A DNA stretch of 32,734 bases from Cyclobacteriaceae bacterium (lineage in GTDB: Bacteria; Bacteroidota; Bacteroidia; Cytophagales; Cyclobacteriaceae). The notes under the pieces were generated by a model. That model worked only from the letters and a program-made list of their open reading frames with translations. It was not told the DNA's origin and ran no database searches. The translations under genes were made by a program, and so were the position numbers. Where the stretch lies: the NCBI GenBank assembly GCA_021604845.1, contig BQJT01000021.1:1-32734 (forward strand), read 5' to 3'. The first letter of the stretch is position 1. Each line of letters opens with the position of its first letter. This document shows positions 1 through 7,712 of the stretch, one piece after another.

Positions 1-160
1 CATTGAAAGATATTCGTTTACCCATATTCTCGAAAGCCGGGGCGTCGCCGTGTTTGGCAAAACATTCTTCGAAGAAATCTGGCACTGAAGGGTATAGGGC
101 GGGATCAATTGAATGAGGAACTCCTTCAGGATAGCTTTTGAACCAACGATTTTCTTTCAT
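1..160 (-). CDS. long-chain fatty acid-CoA ligase, N-terminal fragment
   Basis: The gene begins on the minus strand at 160 (ATG) and runs off the left edge of the window, so only about 53 residues are visible. The start MKENRWFKSYPEGVPHSID and the following segment reading FFEECFAKHGDAPAF..MGK match the usual N-terminus of bacterial FadD-type long-chain acyl-CoA synthetases (W..YPEGVP, then a helix ending in PAF.NMG). These enzymes use ATP and CoA to activate fatty acids on the cytoplasmic face of the membrane. The AMP-binding motifs lie outside the window, so the assignment rests on the N-terminal signature alone. The gene is separated from the RNA gene to its right by a terminator. Confidence 0.8.
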   Translation of the reverse strand, partial: MKENRWFKSYPEGVPHSIDPALYPSVPDFFEECFAKHGDAPAFENMGKRISFN

Positions 161-268
161 TACCAATGTTTGATTTAACTTAGGAAATGGTTTGGAGAAA
201 ATAACGTAAAAAATTATTTATATCCTAATGGCAATGGTTGCCGGATAGTAACAGATTGAAGTGAAATA

Positions 269-299
269 AAAAAGGTTCGTTTATCGAACGAACCTTTTT
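269..299 (-). terminator. intrinsic terminator of the tRNA-like gene
   Basis: A 13-bp perfect hairpin (269-281 with 287-299, loop 282-286) has A/T runs on both flanks. It lies 28 nt beyond the 3' end of the tRNA-like gene on the minus strand, where it would give a GC-containing stem followed by U residues. This suggests that the RNA is made as its own short transcript. The hairpin is symmetric enough to work in both directions. Confidence 0.75.
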
Positions 300-326
300 C
301 ACAAACAACATTAACCCAAAATTAGC

Positions 327-492
327 TGTAGGAGAAGGATTCGAACCTCCACGAAGTGGTTAGCCTTAGCACAAATTTAGAGTATTGGTGGTCAACCCCA
401 GGCAAGCCAAGGCGTGCCCATTATGCTATGTTTATCCCATTCTCTTCACCCCCGAGACAGGAGGGCATGTCTGCCAATTTCATCACCCTACA
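327..492 (-). tRNA. tRNA-like RNA with a class II (Leu-like) body, GUC in the anticodon position and a ~98-nt variable region
   Basis: On the minus strand the ends pair as a perfect 7-bp acceptor stem (486-492 with 327-333, one G-U). A Leu-type D-arm follows (stem 481-483 with 467-469, loop with TTGG), then a 5-bp anticodon stem (461-465 with 449-453) with a 7-nt loop whose central bases are GTC (456-458). The T-arm has a 5-bp stem (346-350 with 334-338) and the loop TTCGAAT. U8 and U33 are in place. Between the anticodon and T stems lie 98 nt (351-448) in place of the usual 5-20. No CCA is encoded and the discriminator base would be G. The inserted stretch could form a pseudoknot (414-417 with 369-372, and 409-413 with 363-367). 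It could be a decayed or intron-bearing tRNA, or a non-canonical tRNA-like RNA. The four-arm fold is clear; the function is not known. Confidence 0.6.
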
Positions 493-509
493 GTGTACAA
501 ATTGCCCTT

Positions 510-517
510 CAAAGTTA
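510..517 (-). promoter_or_regulatory. possible -7 element for the tRNA-like gene
   Basis: The minus strand reads TAACTTTG, a full match to the Bacteroidota -7 consensus TAnnTTTG, 18-25 nt upstream of the RNA 5' end. No convincing -33 TTTG is present at the expected spacing, so the call is tentative. Confidence 0.35.
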
Positions 518-554
518 AGAAAAAATTAAGACCCTTATAAATTTGATAAATATT

Positions 555-585
555 TTTGATAATTTTTATATAATTAATAATTTTG
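555..585 (+). promoter_or_regulatory. promoter of the Lrp/AsnC gene
   Basis: TTTG at 555-558 and TAATTTTG at 578-585 are separated by 19 nt, an excellent fit to the Bacteroidota primary-sigma promoter (TTTG, about 19 nt, TAnnTTTG). Transcription would start near 592, downstream of the ATG at 543, which supports the internal start at 627 for the gene. Confidence 0.65.
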
Positions 586-626
586 GTTCAGTTTCATTAG
601 ATGATTATCAGCAAAGTCGTTCAACA

Positions 627-1094
627 ATGAGCAAAAATTATGAAATTGATAAAATCGATTTAAAGATCCTGGAGCTCCTAATGGAGGATGCCAAAACACC
701 CTACACGGAAATAGCTAAAAAAGTATATGTGTCAGGTGGGACGGTACACGTGCGTATGCGTAAGATGGAAGAAATGGGCATTGTAAAAGGCACCACTTTG
801 AGTATGGACTACAGTAAATTGGGGTGGGACCTTACGGCTTTTCTTGGCATTTACCTGGAACGTAACTCATTGTATGATGAAGTCTGCACCAAACTGAAAG
901 ATGTTTCCGAAGTGGTAAAAGTTCACTATACCACTGGTGATTATAGTATCTTTGTTAAAATTCATTGCAGGGATACCAGGCATCTGCGAGATGTGCTTCA
1001 CGATAAAATTCAAAAAATAGACGGCATTCATCGTACGGAAACTTTCATTTCTCTTGAAGAAAGCCTTAACCGGCATATTAACCTGGATGTCTGA
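627..1094 (+). CDS. Lrp/AsnC family transcriptional regulator
   Basis: This 155-residue protein has the standard Lrp/AsnC layout: an N-terminal winged helix-turn-helix (about residues 5-65; IDLKILELLMEDAKTPYTEI, then VSGGTVHVRMRKMEEMGIV as the recognition region) and a C-terminal RAM/AsnC ligand-binding and oligomerisation domain (about 70-150). Such proteins sense amino acids and bind DNA as octamer-like assemblies. The open frame extends upstream to 543, but the 28 extra residues are AT-rich, unlike the family, and overlap the promoter at 555-585, so the ATG at 627 is preferred. It is transcribed in the same direction as the SUF operon, which starts 226 nt downstream with its own promoter, so a role in SUF control is possible but unproven. 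Confidence 0.92.
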   Translation: MSKNYEIDKIDLKILELLMEDAKTPYTEIAKKVYVSGGTVHVRMRKMEEMGIVKGTTLSMDYSKLGWDLTAFLGIYLERNSLYDEVCTKLKDVSEVVKVHYTTGDYSIFVKIHCRDTRHLRDVLHDKIQKIDGIHRTETFISLEESLNRHINLDV

Positions 1095-1237
1095 GGTTTA
1101 AGATCCCAGATAATCACCATTCAAATAACCCTGGCTAAGTAGGGAACTTTAAAGCCCACATTTTTGTGAATGGTATAAATAATTCGTTATTTAGATTAAT
1201 TATAAATAAGCTCGATGTCGCAATAGATTAATATTAT

Positions 1238-1277
1238 GGTTTTGAAAACCGAATTGAACGAATATTGTTTAATTTTG
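1238..1277 (+). promoter_or_regulatory. SUF operon promoter with overlapping palindrome
   Basis: A -7 element TAATTTTG lies at 1270-1277. The nearest TTTG is at 1241-1244, with a 25-nt gap, longer than usual. That TTTG is the centre of a perfect 13-bp inverted repeat, GGTTTTGAAAACC (1238-1250), a plausible operator. The predicted start site near 1284 leaves a leader of about 37 nt before sufB. Confidence 0.5.
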
Positions 1278-1320
1278 CACCAGAAACCAGTGAATTGCGC
1301 AACATCAGCTGGATATAGAT

Positions 1321-2766
1321 ATGAGCAAAGACGATCAGATATTAGAAGAGCTAACCAGTTCTGAATATAAATACGGATTTGAAACGGCAATTGACGCCGA
1401 TGAAGCTCCCAAAGGGCTAAATGAGGATATCATTAGGTTTATATCTGCTAAGAAAGAGGAACCTGAATGGATGTTGGAATGGCGACTGAATGCATTTGAG
1501 AAATGGAAAACACTCAAGGAACCTAAGTGGCCCAATGTAAAATATCCGGAAATTAACTACCAGGATATCATTTATTACTCTGCAATTAAGCAGAAGGCAA
1601 CTCCCAGCAACCTGGATGAAGTTGATCCGGAGTTAATAGAAACCTTTAAAAAACTTGGTATCTCCCTGGAAGAACAAAAAAGATTGACAGGAGTTGCAGT
1701 TGATGCAGTACTGGACAGCGTTTCGGTGGCAACCACTTTTAAAGACAAGTTGGGGGAGCTGGGTATTATTTTCTGCTCCTTTAGCGAGGCCGTGAAGGAA
1801 CACCCGGAACTGGTAAAAAAATACATGGGATCGGTGGTTCCCGTAAACGATAATTATTTTGCGGCTCTAAACTCCGCAGTTTTTTCTGATGGCTCTTTCG
1901 CATACATACCAAAAGGTGTCCGTTGCCCAATGGAGCTTTCGACCTATTTTCGAATCAATGCAGCCAATACCGGGCAATTCGAACGGACCTTGATTATTGC
2001 TGAAGAAGGCTCATATGTAAGTTACCTTGAAGGTTGTACAGCTCCGATGCGTGATGAAAATCAATTGCACGCAGCAATTGTGGAAATCTACGCAGCCAAA
2101 GATGCCGAAGTGAAGTACTCTACGGTGCAGAATTGGTACCCTGGAAACAAGGAAGGCAAGGGAGGCATTTACAATTTTGTGACCAAAAGAGGTATATGTG
2201 CTGGTTCCGGGTCGAAAATATCATGGACACAGGTAGAAACCGGCAGTGCCATAACCTGGAAATACCCCAGCTGTATTCTGAAAGGTGATAACTCCGTAGG
2301 TGAATTTTACTCAGTGGCTGTGACCAACAATATGCAGCAGGCGGATACAGGTACCAAGATGATACATATTGGCAAGAACACTAAAAGCCGAATTGTATCT
2401 AAGGGTGTTTCTGCAGGAAAAAGCCAGAACAGCTATCGTGGGTTGGTCCAGGTTATGCCCAGAGCGGAAAATGCCAGGAACTTCAGTCAGTGTGACTCGC
2501 TTCTGATGGGTGACAAGTGTGGCGCCCATACCTTCCCATATATTGAAACTGGCAATAAGTCAGCTCAGATCGAACATGAGGCTACCACTTCCAAAATCGG
2601 TGAGGACCAGATCTTTTACTGCAATCAGCGGGGCATTGGCACCGAGGATGCAGTAGCTCTTATTGTAAATGGTTACTGCAAAGAGGTATTGAATCAACTA
2701 CCGATGGAGTTTGCAGTTGAAGCTCAAAAGCTCCTGGCTCTAACATTAGAGGGCAGTGTTGGCTAG
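1321..2766 (+). CDS. sufB: Fe-S cluster assembly scaffold SufB
   Basis: This 481-residue protein is full length for SufB, the scaffold subunit of the SufBCD complex that assembles iron-sulfur clusters in the cytoplasm. Recognisable family blocks include [20 protein letters not shown] in the middle, the YLEGCTAP block of the beta-helix core, and the C-terminal [12 protein letters not shown] and VNGYCKEV blocks with the cysteine implicated in cluster building. The start ATG at 1321 follows a leader with a good -7 promoter element and directly precedes the family N-terminus. It is the first gene of the suf operon, with sufC starting 37 nt downstream. Identification is secure. Confidence 0.97.
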   Translation: MSKDDQILEELTSSEYKYGFETAIDADEAPKGLNEDIIRFISAKKEEPEWMLEWRLNAFEKWKTLKEPKWPNVKYPEINYQDIIYYSAIKQKATPSNLDEVDPELIETFKKLGISLEEQKRLTGVAVDAVLDSVSVATTFKDKLGELGIIFCSFSEAVKEHPELVKKYMGSVVPVNDNYFAALNSAVFSDGSFAYIPKGVRCPMELSTYFRINAANTGQFERTLIIAEEGSYVSYLEGCTAPMRDENQLHAAIVEIYAAKDAEVKYSTVQNWYPGNKEGKGGIYNFVTKRGICAGSGSKISWTQVETGSAITWKYPSCILKGDNSVGEFYSVAVTNNMQQADTGTKMIHIGKNTKSRIVSKGVSAGKSQNSYRGLVQVMPRAENARNFSQCDSLLMGDKCGAHTFPYIETGNKSAQIEHEATTSKIGEDQIFYCNQRGIGTEDAVALIVNGYCKEVLNQLPMEFAVEAQKLLALTLEGSVG

Positions 2767-2802
2767 TCAGCTGAACACTTTATTTATAAACCATAACATA
2801 TA

Positions 2803-3564
2803 ATGTTAAAAGTTGAAAATTTAAAAGCCTCTATTGAAGGCAAACAAATACTGAACGGGGTCAATTTATCGGTGAACCCCGGAGAGATTCATGCCATCAT
2901 GGGACCAAATGGATCCGGTAAAAGTACCTTGGCTTCAGTGCTGGCAGGAAGGGATTCATACCAGGTAACCGAGGGCAGTATCTCTTTTCTAAACCAGGAC
3001 CTATTGGAAATGGCCCCGGAAGACCGGGCGCGGGAGGGATTATTCCTTGCCTTCCAGTATCCCGTAGAAATACCGGGCGTGAGCACTACTAATTTTCTTA
3101 AGACTGCTGTCAACCAAATTCGCGAGCATCGTGGGCAAGAAGCCCTGGATGCAGTCACCTTCCTCAAGTTGATCAAGGAAAAGATGAAGTTGGTGGAAAT
3201 TGACAATAGCCTGCTTAGCAGAGCTTTGAATGATGGATTTTCAGGAGGAGAGAAAAAACGCAACGAAATCTTTCAAATGGCCGTACTTGAACCACGTCTG
3301 GCAATTCTGGATGAAACAGACTCCGGATTGGACATTGATGCCCTGAGAATTGTTGCCAATGGAGTTAACACTCTTAGAAACAAAGATAATGCTACTATTG
3401 TAGTAACCCATTATCAGCGGCTATTGGATTACATCATTCCGGATTTTGTTCACGTATTGTACAACGGCCGTATCGTGAAATCAGGCACCAAGGAACTAGC
3501 TAAAAAACTTGAGGAAAAAGGATACGATTGGATCCGGGAAAACGAAACCACCATTGCCGGTTGA
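2803..3564 (+). CDS. sufC: Fe-S assembly ATPase SufC
   Basis: SufC is the ABC-type ATPase of the SufBCD scaffold complex; it is cytoplasmic and not a transporter. The 253-residue protein has Walker A GPNGSGKST (about residues 35-43), the SufC-type signature FSGGEKKRNEI, Walker B LAILDETDSGLD and the switch histidine in VVTHYQRLL. Length and motifs are all as expected. It lies between sufB and sufD, 7 nt before the chosen sufD start. Confidence 0.97.
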   Translation: MLKVENLKASIEGKQILNGVNLSVNPGEIHAIMGPNGSGKSTLASVLAGRDSYQVTEGSISFLNQDLLEMAPEDRAREGLFLAFQYPVEIPGVSTTNFLKTAVNQIREHRGQEALDAVTFLKLIKEKMKLVEIDNSLLSRALNDGFSGGEKKRNEIFQMAVLEPRLAILDETDSGLDIDALRIVANGVNTLRNKDNATIVVTHYQRLLDYIIPDFVHVLYNGRIVKSGTKELAKKLEEKGYDWIRENETTIAG

Positions 3565-3571
3565 TCCAGCT

Positions 3572-4900
3572 ATGAAAACAACAGAACAAAATCTAAGAGA
3601 CCATTTTACTGAGCAATTTTCGGATTTGACCCAATCTCTAAACGGGGGACAGGTACCGGAGATTAAGCAGTTGCGATCAGAGGCCATCAAAGCTTTTACC
3701 CAAAAAGGGTTCCCACAAGGCAAAGAAGAAGAGTATAAATATACTCCTATCACAAAAGCGCTTTTAAGATCTGAGATAAACCTCCAAAGCCCTGCGGAAG
3801 TAAGCATGATTCCGCCCTTTAATGAACATTTGTTGCCTGAGCTAAAAGGACATATTTTGGTTTTTTGGAATGGAAGATTAGTATACAGTTCTGAAGATTT
3901 TCCTGAAAGCCTGGAGGTACAGCAGATGGATCAACTGGGTGCTGACAGGGAAGATTTGATGGTGAAGTATTTTGGAAAAATCAGTAATTATAAAAAAGAT
4001 GCATTTGCGGCGTTAAACACTGCCCTGTTTAATCATGGCAGCCTGATCACTGTAAAAGAAAACAGCAAAGTGGATCTACCGGTGATCATCTATCATTTAT
4101 CTGATGCCAGAAACGGCCTGGTTTATTCGCAGACCCGTCACCTGGTAGTAGTTGAGAAGAATGCGCAGGTAACACTGGTTGAAATATGCAAAAACCTCAC
4201 TCCGAAGCAGCAGAATTTTCATAATACAGTATCCGAAATTTACCTTAAAGAACAGGCTAAGCTTCAACTTAACAAGGTTCAAACAGGGTGTTCCGGAATG
4301 ATATTGGTAGACAATACCGATATCAATCAGCTAGAAGGTAGTGAGTTAATGTGCAACACCATAACCACCAACGGTACCATTGTCAGAAATAATCTGAACA
4401 TTACCATTGATGGGATGGATTGTACCTCTCACATGAATGGACTGTATCTGGCCAAAGGAACTGACCATATAGACAATCATACCCTGGTCGACCATCGGAT
4501 TGCTAACTCGTTCAGTGATGAGCTTTACAAAGGAATCATTGATGACTCAGCGACCGGAGTTTTTAATGGTAAGATTTACGTACAGCCCGATGCACAAAAA
4601 ACCAATGCCTTTCAATCAAACAAGAATATCCTGTTGTCTGACAAGGCCAGCATGAATACCAAGCCACAGCTGGAAATTTGGGCTGATGACGTCAAATGTT
4701 CGCACGGGGCCACAACCGGTCAGATCGATGCAGAACAGGTATTTTACTTAAGAACACGCGGGCTGGATGAGCAGCAGGCCAAAGGTCTTTTATTATATGC
4801 ATTTGCCACCGAATTCCTGGAGCACATATCACTCCCGGCACTAAGTGACTACTTAGAGCAGGTAATTGCGGACAGACTCTACAGAAAAATTGATGAGTAA
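3572..4900 (+). CDS. sufD: Fe-S assembly protein SufD
   Basis: SufD is the SufB paralogue that forms the SufB-SufD heterodimer needed for iron entry in cluster assembly. This 442-residue protein shows the C-terminal beta-helix and helical blocks of the family, including VKCSHGATTGQID, with the functionally important histidine, and RTRGLDEQQAKGLLLYAFA. The open frame extends back to 3509 inside sufC, but those 21 residues read through the sufC C-terminus, and the ATG at 3572, 7 nt after the sufC stop, gives a normal N-terminus. Its stop overlaps the start of sufS. Confidence 0.95.
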   Translation: MKTTEQNLRDHFTEQFSDLTQSLNGGQVPEIKQLRSEAIKAFTQKGFPQGKEEEYKYTPITKALLRSEINLQSPAEVSMIPPFNEHLLPELKGHILVFWNGRLVYSSEDFPESLEVQQMDQLGADREDLMVKYFGKISNYKKDAFAALNTALFNHGSLITVKENSKVDLPVIIYHLSDARNGLVYSQTRHLVVVEKNAQVTLVEICKNLTPKQQNFHNTVSEIYLKEQAKLQLNKVQTGCSGMILVDNTDINQLEGSELMCNTITTNGTIVRNNLNITIDGMDCTSHMNGLYLAKGTDHIDNHTLVDHRIANSFSDELYKGIIDDSATGVFNGKIYVQPDAQKTNAFQSNKNILLSDKASMNTKPQLEIWADDVKCSHGATTGQIDAEQVFYLRTRGLDEQQAKGLLLYAFATEFLEHISLPALSDYLEQVIADRLYRKIDE

Positions 4901-6140
4901 TTCAGGTCATATCAGTCAAATCGACAATCTGACGCAAATCAGAGCGGAGTTTCCAATCCTGCACCAGCAGGTGAACGGCAAACCCCTGGTCTATTTTGAC
5001 AATGCAGCCAGCAATCAAAAGCCGCTTTCAGTATTGAATGCACTGGATCATTATTACCGGAATGATCACGCTAATATTCATCGGGGGATCCACACATTGG
5101 CTGAAAGGGCGACTGAAGCTTATGAATTAAGTCGTAAACGGACGGCTGAGTTCATCAATGCGGCGGAACCTGAAGAGATCATTTTCACCAGTGGAACCAC
5201 CGAGGGATTAAATCTGGTAGCATCTACTTATGGCAGAAAATTACTTAAGCCAGGTGACGAAGTCCTGATCACTAACATGGAACACCACAGCAACATTGTT
5301 CCCTGGCAAATGTTGTGTGAAGAGAAAGACCTTAAGTTAAAAGTGTTGCCTTTACGAGACAATGGCGAAGTTAAATGGGAACTGCTGGATTCTATGCTTA
5401 CCGAACGCACTCGGATTGTGTCGATCGTTCATGCCTCAAATTCACTGGGGACTATTAATCCTATAAGTGAGCTCAGTGATAAAGTACACCAGGCAGGAGC
5501 CATCCTGGTGGTGGATGGTGCACAGGCCTCAGCTCACCTGGAGATTGATGTCCAGGCATTGAATTGTGATTTCTATGCATTGTCCTCACATAAAATGTAC
5601 GGTCCCACCGGGGTTGGAGTGCTTTATGGAAAAAGAAAGTGGTTGGAGAAAATGCCCCCTTACAAGGGTGGAGGTGAAATGATAAAAGAAGTCACTCTGG
5701 AGAAAACCACTTATAGCGACATACCTCATAAATTTGAAGCTGGTACTCCTAATATAGCGGATGTAGTGGCTTTTAAAACCGCCATCGAATTTATTGATGA
5801 GATCGGCAAGAATACCATTATTCAGCATGAAAACAAGTTGCTTAACCATGCCCACGCCGAGTTGGAGGCAATTGATGGACTAAGACTTATCGGCACAGCT
5901 GCTGAAAAGGTAGGTGTTGTTTCCTTTGTTGTTGACGGTGTACATCATTTTGATCTTGGCGTTATGCTAGACACCAAAGGGATAGCAGTTAGAACTGGTC
6001 ACCATTGTACCCAACCCCTGATGGAGTGCTATGGACTCGAAGGAACCGTGAGGGCTTCGTTTTCTGTTTACAATACAATTGAAGAAGTAGACTTGCTGGT
6101 TGAATCTTTGGATGCCATTGTAAAGAAACTTAGAAATTGA
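4893..6140 (+). CDS. sufS: cysteine desulfurase SufS
   Basis: SufS is a PLP-dependent group II cysteine desulfurase that takes sulfur from cysteine and passes it to SufE. With the start at 4893 it has 415 residues, normal for the family. The PLP lysine is K234 in SSHKMYGPTG, the PLP-phosphate contacts are in FTSGTTEGLN, and the catalytic cysteine is C372 in RTGHHCTQP. The ATG at 4893 sits inside the end of sufD (8-nt overlap), which implies coupled translation; the upstream in-frame ATG at 4866 would overlap sufD further and is less likely. The next gene, sufE, encodes its sulfur acceptor. Confidence 0.96.
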   Translation: MSNSGHISQIDNLTQIRAEFPILHQQVNGKPLVYFDNAASNQKPLSVLNALDHYYRNDHANIHRGIHTLAERATEAYELSRKRTAEFINAAEPEEIIFTSGTTEGLNLVASTYGRKLLKPGDEVLITNMEHHSNIVPWQMLCEEKDLKLKVLPLRDNGEVKWELLDSMLTERTRIVSIVHASNSLGTINPISELSDKVHQAGAILVVDGAQASAHLEIDVQALNCDFYALSSHKMYGPTGVGVLYGKRKWLEKMPPYKGGGEMIKEVTLEKTTYSDIPHKFEAGTPNIADVVAFKTAIEFIDEIGKNTIIQHENKLLNHAHAELEAIDGLRLIGTAAEKVGVVSFVVDGVHHFDLGVMLDTKGIAVRTGHHCTQPLMECYGLEGTVRASFSVYNTIEEVDLLVESLDAIVKKLRN

Positions 6141-6568
6141 AGTCGATAAACCATATTCAGGATGAAATAATTGATGAGTTCTCCATACTTGAGGGAGATC
6201 TGGATATGTGCGTGGAATATTTGATAGAATTAGGAAAGAAACTAAGCCCGCTATCGGATAAACACCGGGTAGAAGACAATATTGTTAAAGGCTGCCAGAG
6301 CAAGGTTTGGCTGATCGCCAATTTCCAGCAAGGGACGATAACGTTCCAGGCTGACAGCAATACCATGATTACCAAGGGCCTGGTTAGTATGTTGGTCAGG
6401 ATTTTGTCGGGGCAGAACCCTGACGATATTTTGAATTCAGACCTGTACTTCATTCATAAAATAGGTATGAATCGTTTTATTGGTACGCAACGGTCCAACG
6501 GCCTTGCGGCAATGATAAAGCAAATGAAACTTTACGCACTGGCTTTTATGGCCAAGGAACAAAAATAA
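6137..6568 (+). CDS. sufE: sulfur acceptor SufE
   Basis: SufE accepts the persulfide from SufS and delivers it to SufB. The 143-residue protein has the conserved active-site cysteine C53 in KGCQSKVW and the IQDEIIDEF N-terminal helix typical of the family. The start codon is TTG, overlapping the sufS stop as TTGA; the next in-frame ATG would remove the conserved N-terminal helix, so TTG is preferred. The presence of SufE, with no SufU gene seen here, defines this as a SufSE-type system. Confidence 0.95.
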   Translation: MKSINHIQDEIIDEFSILEGDLDMCVEYLIELGKKLSPLSDKHRVEDNIVKGCQSKVWLIANFQQGTITFQADSNTMITKGLVSMLVRILSGQNPDDILNSDLYFIHKIGMNRFIGTQRSNGLAAMIKQMKLYALAFMAKEQK

Positions 6569-6573
6569 TCCCC

Positions 6574-6888
6574 ATGAGTGAAGAACCTTCAATAAAAGAA
6601 AAAGTAGTAGATGCACTTAAGTCGGTCTATGACCCCGAAATTCCGGTTGATGTCTATGAACTTGGCTTAATTTATGAAATCAATGTATACCCTGTTGATA
6701 ATGTGTATATATTAATGACGCTCACCAGCCCTGCCTGCCCTGCCGCTGAAATAATTCCAGTGGAGGTTGAGGAAAAGGTTAAAGGTATAAAAGGAGTGAA
6801 TGATGTGAAAGTAGAACTTACATTCGATCCCCCCTATACCCAGGACATGATGAGCGAGGCAGCTAAATTAGAATTAGGATTTTTGTAA
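6574..6888 (+). CDS. SufT-like DUF59 (MIP18 family) protein
   Basis: This 104-residue protein is a single DUF59/MIP18 domain. The hallmark VYDPEIPVDVYELGLIY lies near residues 17-34, and TLTSPACPAAEIIP, with the reactive cysteine, near 49-62. SufT-type members help Fe-S cluster maturation or carriage, and the family also includes PaaD and eukaryotic CIA2. It starts 5 nt after sufE and is surely part of the suf operon. The gene symbol sufT would fit, but the exact biochemical role in this phylum is not settled. Confidence 0.92.
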   Translation: MSEEPSIKEKVVDALKSVYDPEIPVDVYELGLIYEINVYPVDNVYILMTLTSPACPAAEIIPVEVEEKVKGIKGVNDVKVELTFDPPYTQDMMSEAAKLELGFL

Positions 6889-6906
6889 ACATTAAATAGA
6901 ATAGAG

Positions 6907-7323
6907 ATGTATCCAGAACAACTAGTAGCCCCCATGAGGGAAGATCTTACTATTGCCGGATTTGACGAGTTTAAGACAGCTGAAGAAGTTGATGCCCATA
7001 TGGAATCCCACAAGGGAACCACCTTAGTAGTAATTAATTCTGTATGTGGGTGCGCTGCCGGCGCTGCGCGACCCGGGGTTAAATTATCTTTGCAAAATAC
7101 GGAAAAGCAACCGGATAAACTGGCTACCGTATTTGCTGGGGTTGATCACGAAGCGGTAAGTCGAATGAGGGAATATACCCTGCCCTATCCTCCCTCCTCA
7201 CCTTCTATTGCTTTATTTAAGGATGGCGAGCTAATTCATTTTGTGGAACGACATCACATCGAAGGTCGTAACGCTGAGATGATTGGCAATCACCTTAGAG
7301 AAGTATATCAGGAACTTTGTTAA
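6907..7323 (+). CDS. BrxA/BrxB family bacilliredoxin
   Basis: This 138-residue protein is a full-length member of the YphP/YqiW (bacilliredoxin) family, recognised by the N-terminus MYPEQLVAPMREDL and the CGC redox motif (C47-G48-C49 in NSVCGCAAG). Family members in Firmicutes remove bacillithiol from proteins under oxidative stress. As the last gene of the suf operon (18-nt gap) it links thiol repair with iron-sulfur assembly. Whether this organism makes bacillithiol cannot be told from the window; another thiol partner is possible. A strong terminator follows at once. Confidence 0.92.
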   Translation: MYPEQLVAPMREDLTIAGFDEFKTAEEVDAHMESHKGTTLVVINSVCGCAAGAARPGVKLSLQNTEKQPDKLATVFAGVDHEAVSRMREYTLPYPPSSPSIALFKDGELIHFVERHHIEGRNAEMIGNHLREVYQELC

Positions 7324-7326
7324 TTG

Positions 7327-7379
7327 AAATAAACTAAAACTCCCCCATCAAAAGTGGCGGAGTTTTAGTTTATTTTTTT
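7327..7379 (+). terminator. terminator of the suf operon
   Basis: A 17-bp perfect stem (7327-7343 with 7359-7375) is followed by a T run to 7379. It begins 4 nt after the bacilliredoxin stop and also overlaps the end of the small minus-strand ORF at 7370-7549. Confidence 0.93.
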
Positions 7380-7549
7380 CTTAGAAAATAACCGGAATTA
7401 TCAATATTGAATAACAATGAGCAGTTGTTCAATACTTGTTTCATTTTCCGCTCCCTGAACCACCCACTGCAGACCAATTGAAACTCCTGGTCATATACAA
7501 AGACCTTTAAATCGGCTGGGTTTCCATTGATTTTTTTAAAGTATCCCAT
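7370..7549 (-). CDS. possible small protein, 59 aa, unknown function
   Basis: Reading the minus strand from an ATG at 7549 gives 59 residues, starting MGYFKKINGNPADLKVFVYD and ending NSGYFLRKK, with the stop inside the suf terminator stem. The composition (aromatic, charged, hydrophobic alternation such as LKVFVYDQEFQLVCSGW) looks like a real small folded protein. I do not recognise it. There are no membrane segments or metal-binding motifs beyond two cysteines. It lies downstream of, and in the same orientation as, the epimerase gene but 163 nt away. No clear promoter was seen. Confidence 0.4.
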   Translation of the reverse strand: MGYFKKINGNPADLKVFVYDQEFQLVCSGWFRERKMKQVLNNCSLLFNIDNSGYFLRKK

Positions 7550-7712
7550 GACTTGTTTGCTTTATACGGTGGGATAGTCCAATCTTATGCCATAAATTGC
7601 ATTTATCTGATTACCAGAATTATATCGCTCGAAACTTATAAAAAATCAGGGGTAATTTTGTTCATATTCGAACAGGGCCTGATCGCATTTGTACACGGTA
7701 GGAAAAAGTGGA

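Noticed and set aside
327-492. Group I intron or tmRNA reading of the tRNA-like gene
   Set aside because: The insert of 98 nt is much too short for a group I intron, has no recognisable P/Q/R/S core, and lies after the anticodon stem. tmRNA is about 350 nt and lacks an anticodon arm.
543-626. N-terminal extension of the Lrp/AsnC gene
   Set aside because: It overlaps the best promoter in the region and is unlike the family; the ATG at 627 gives a normal-length protein.
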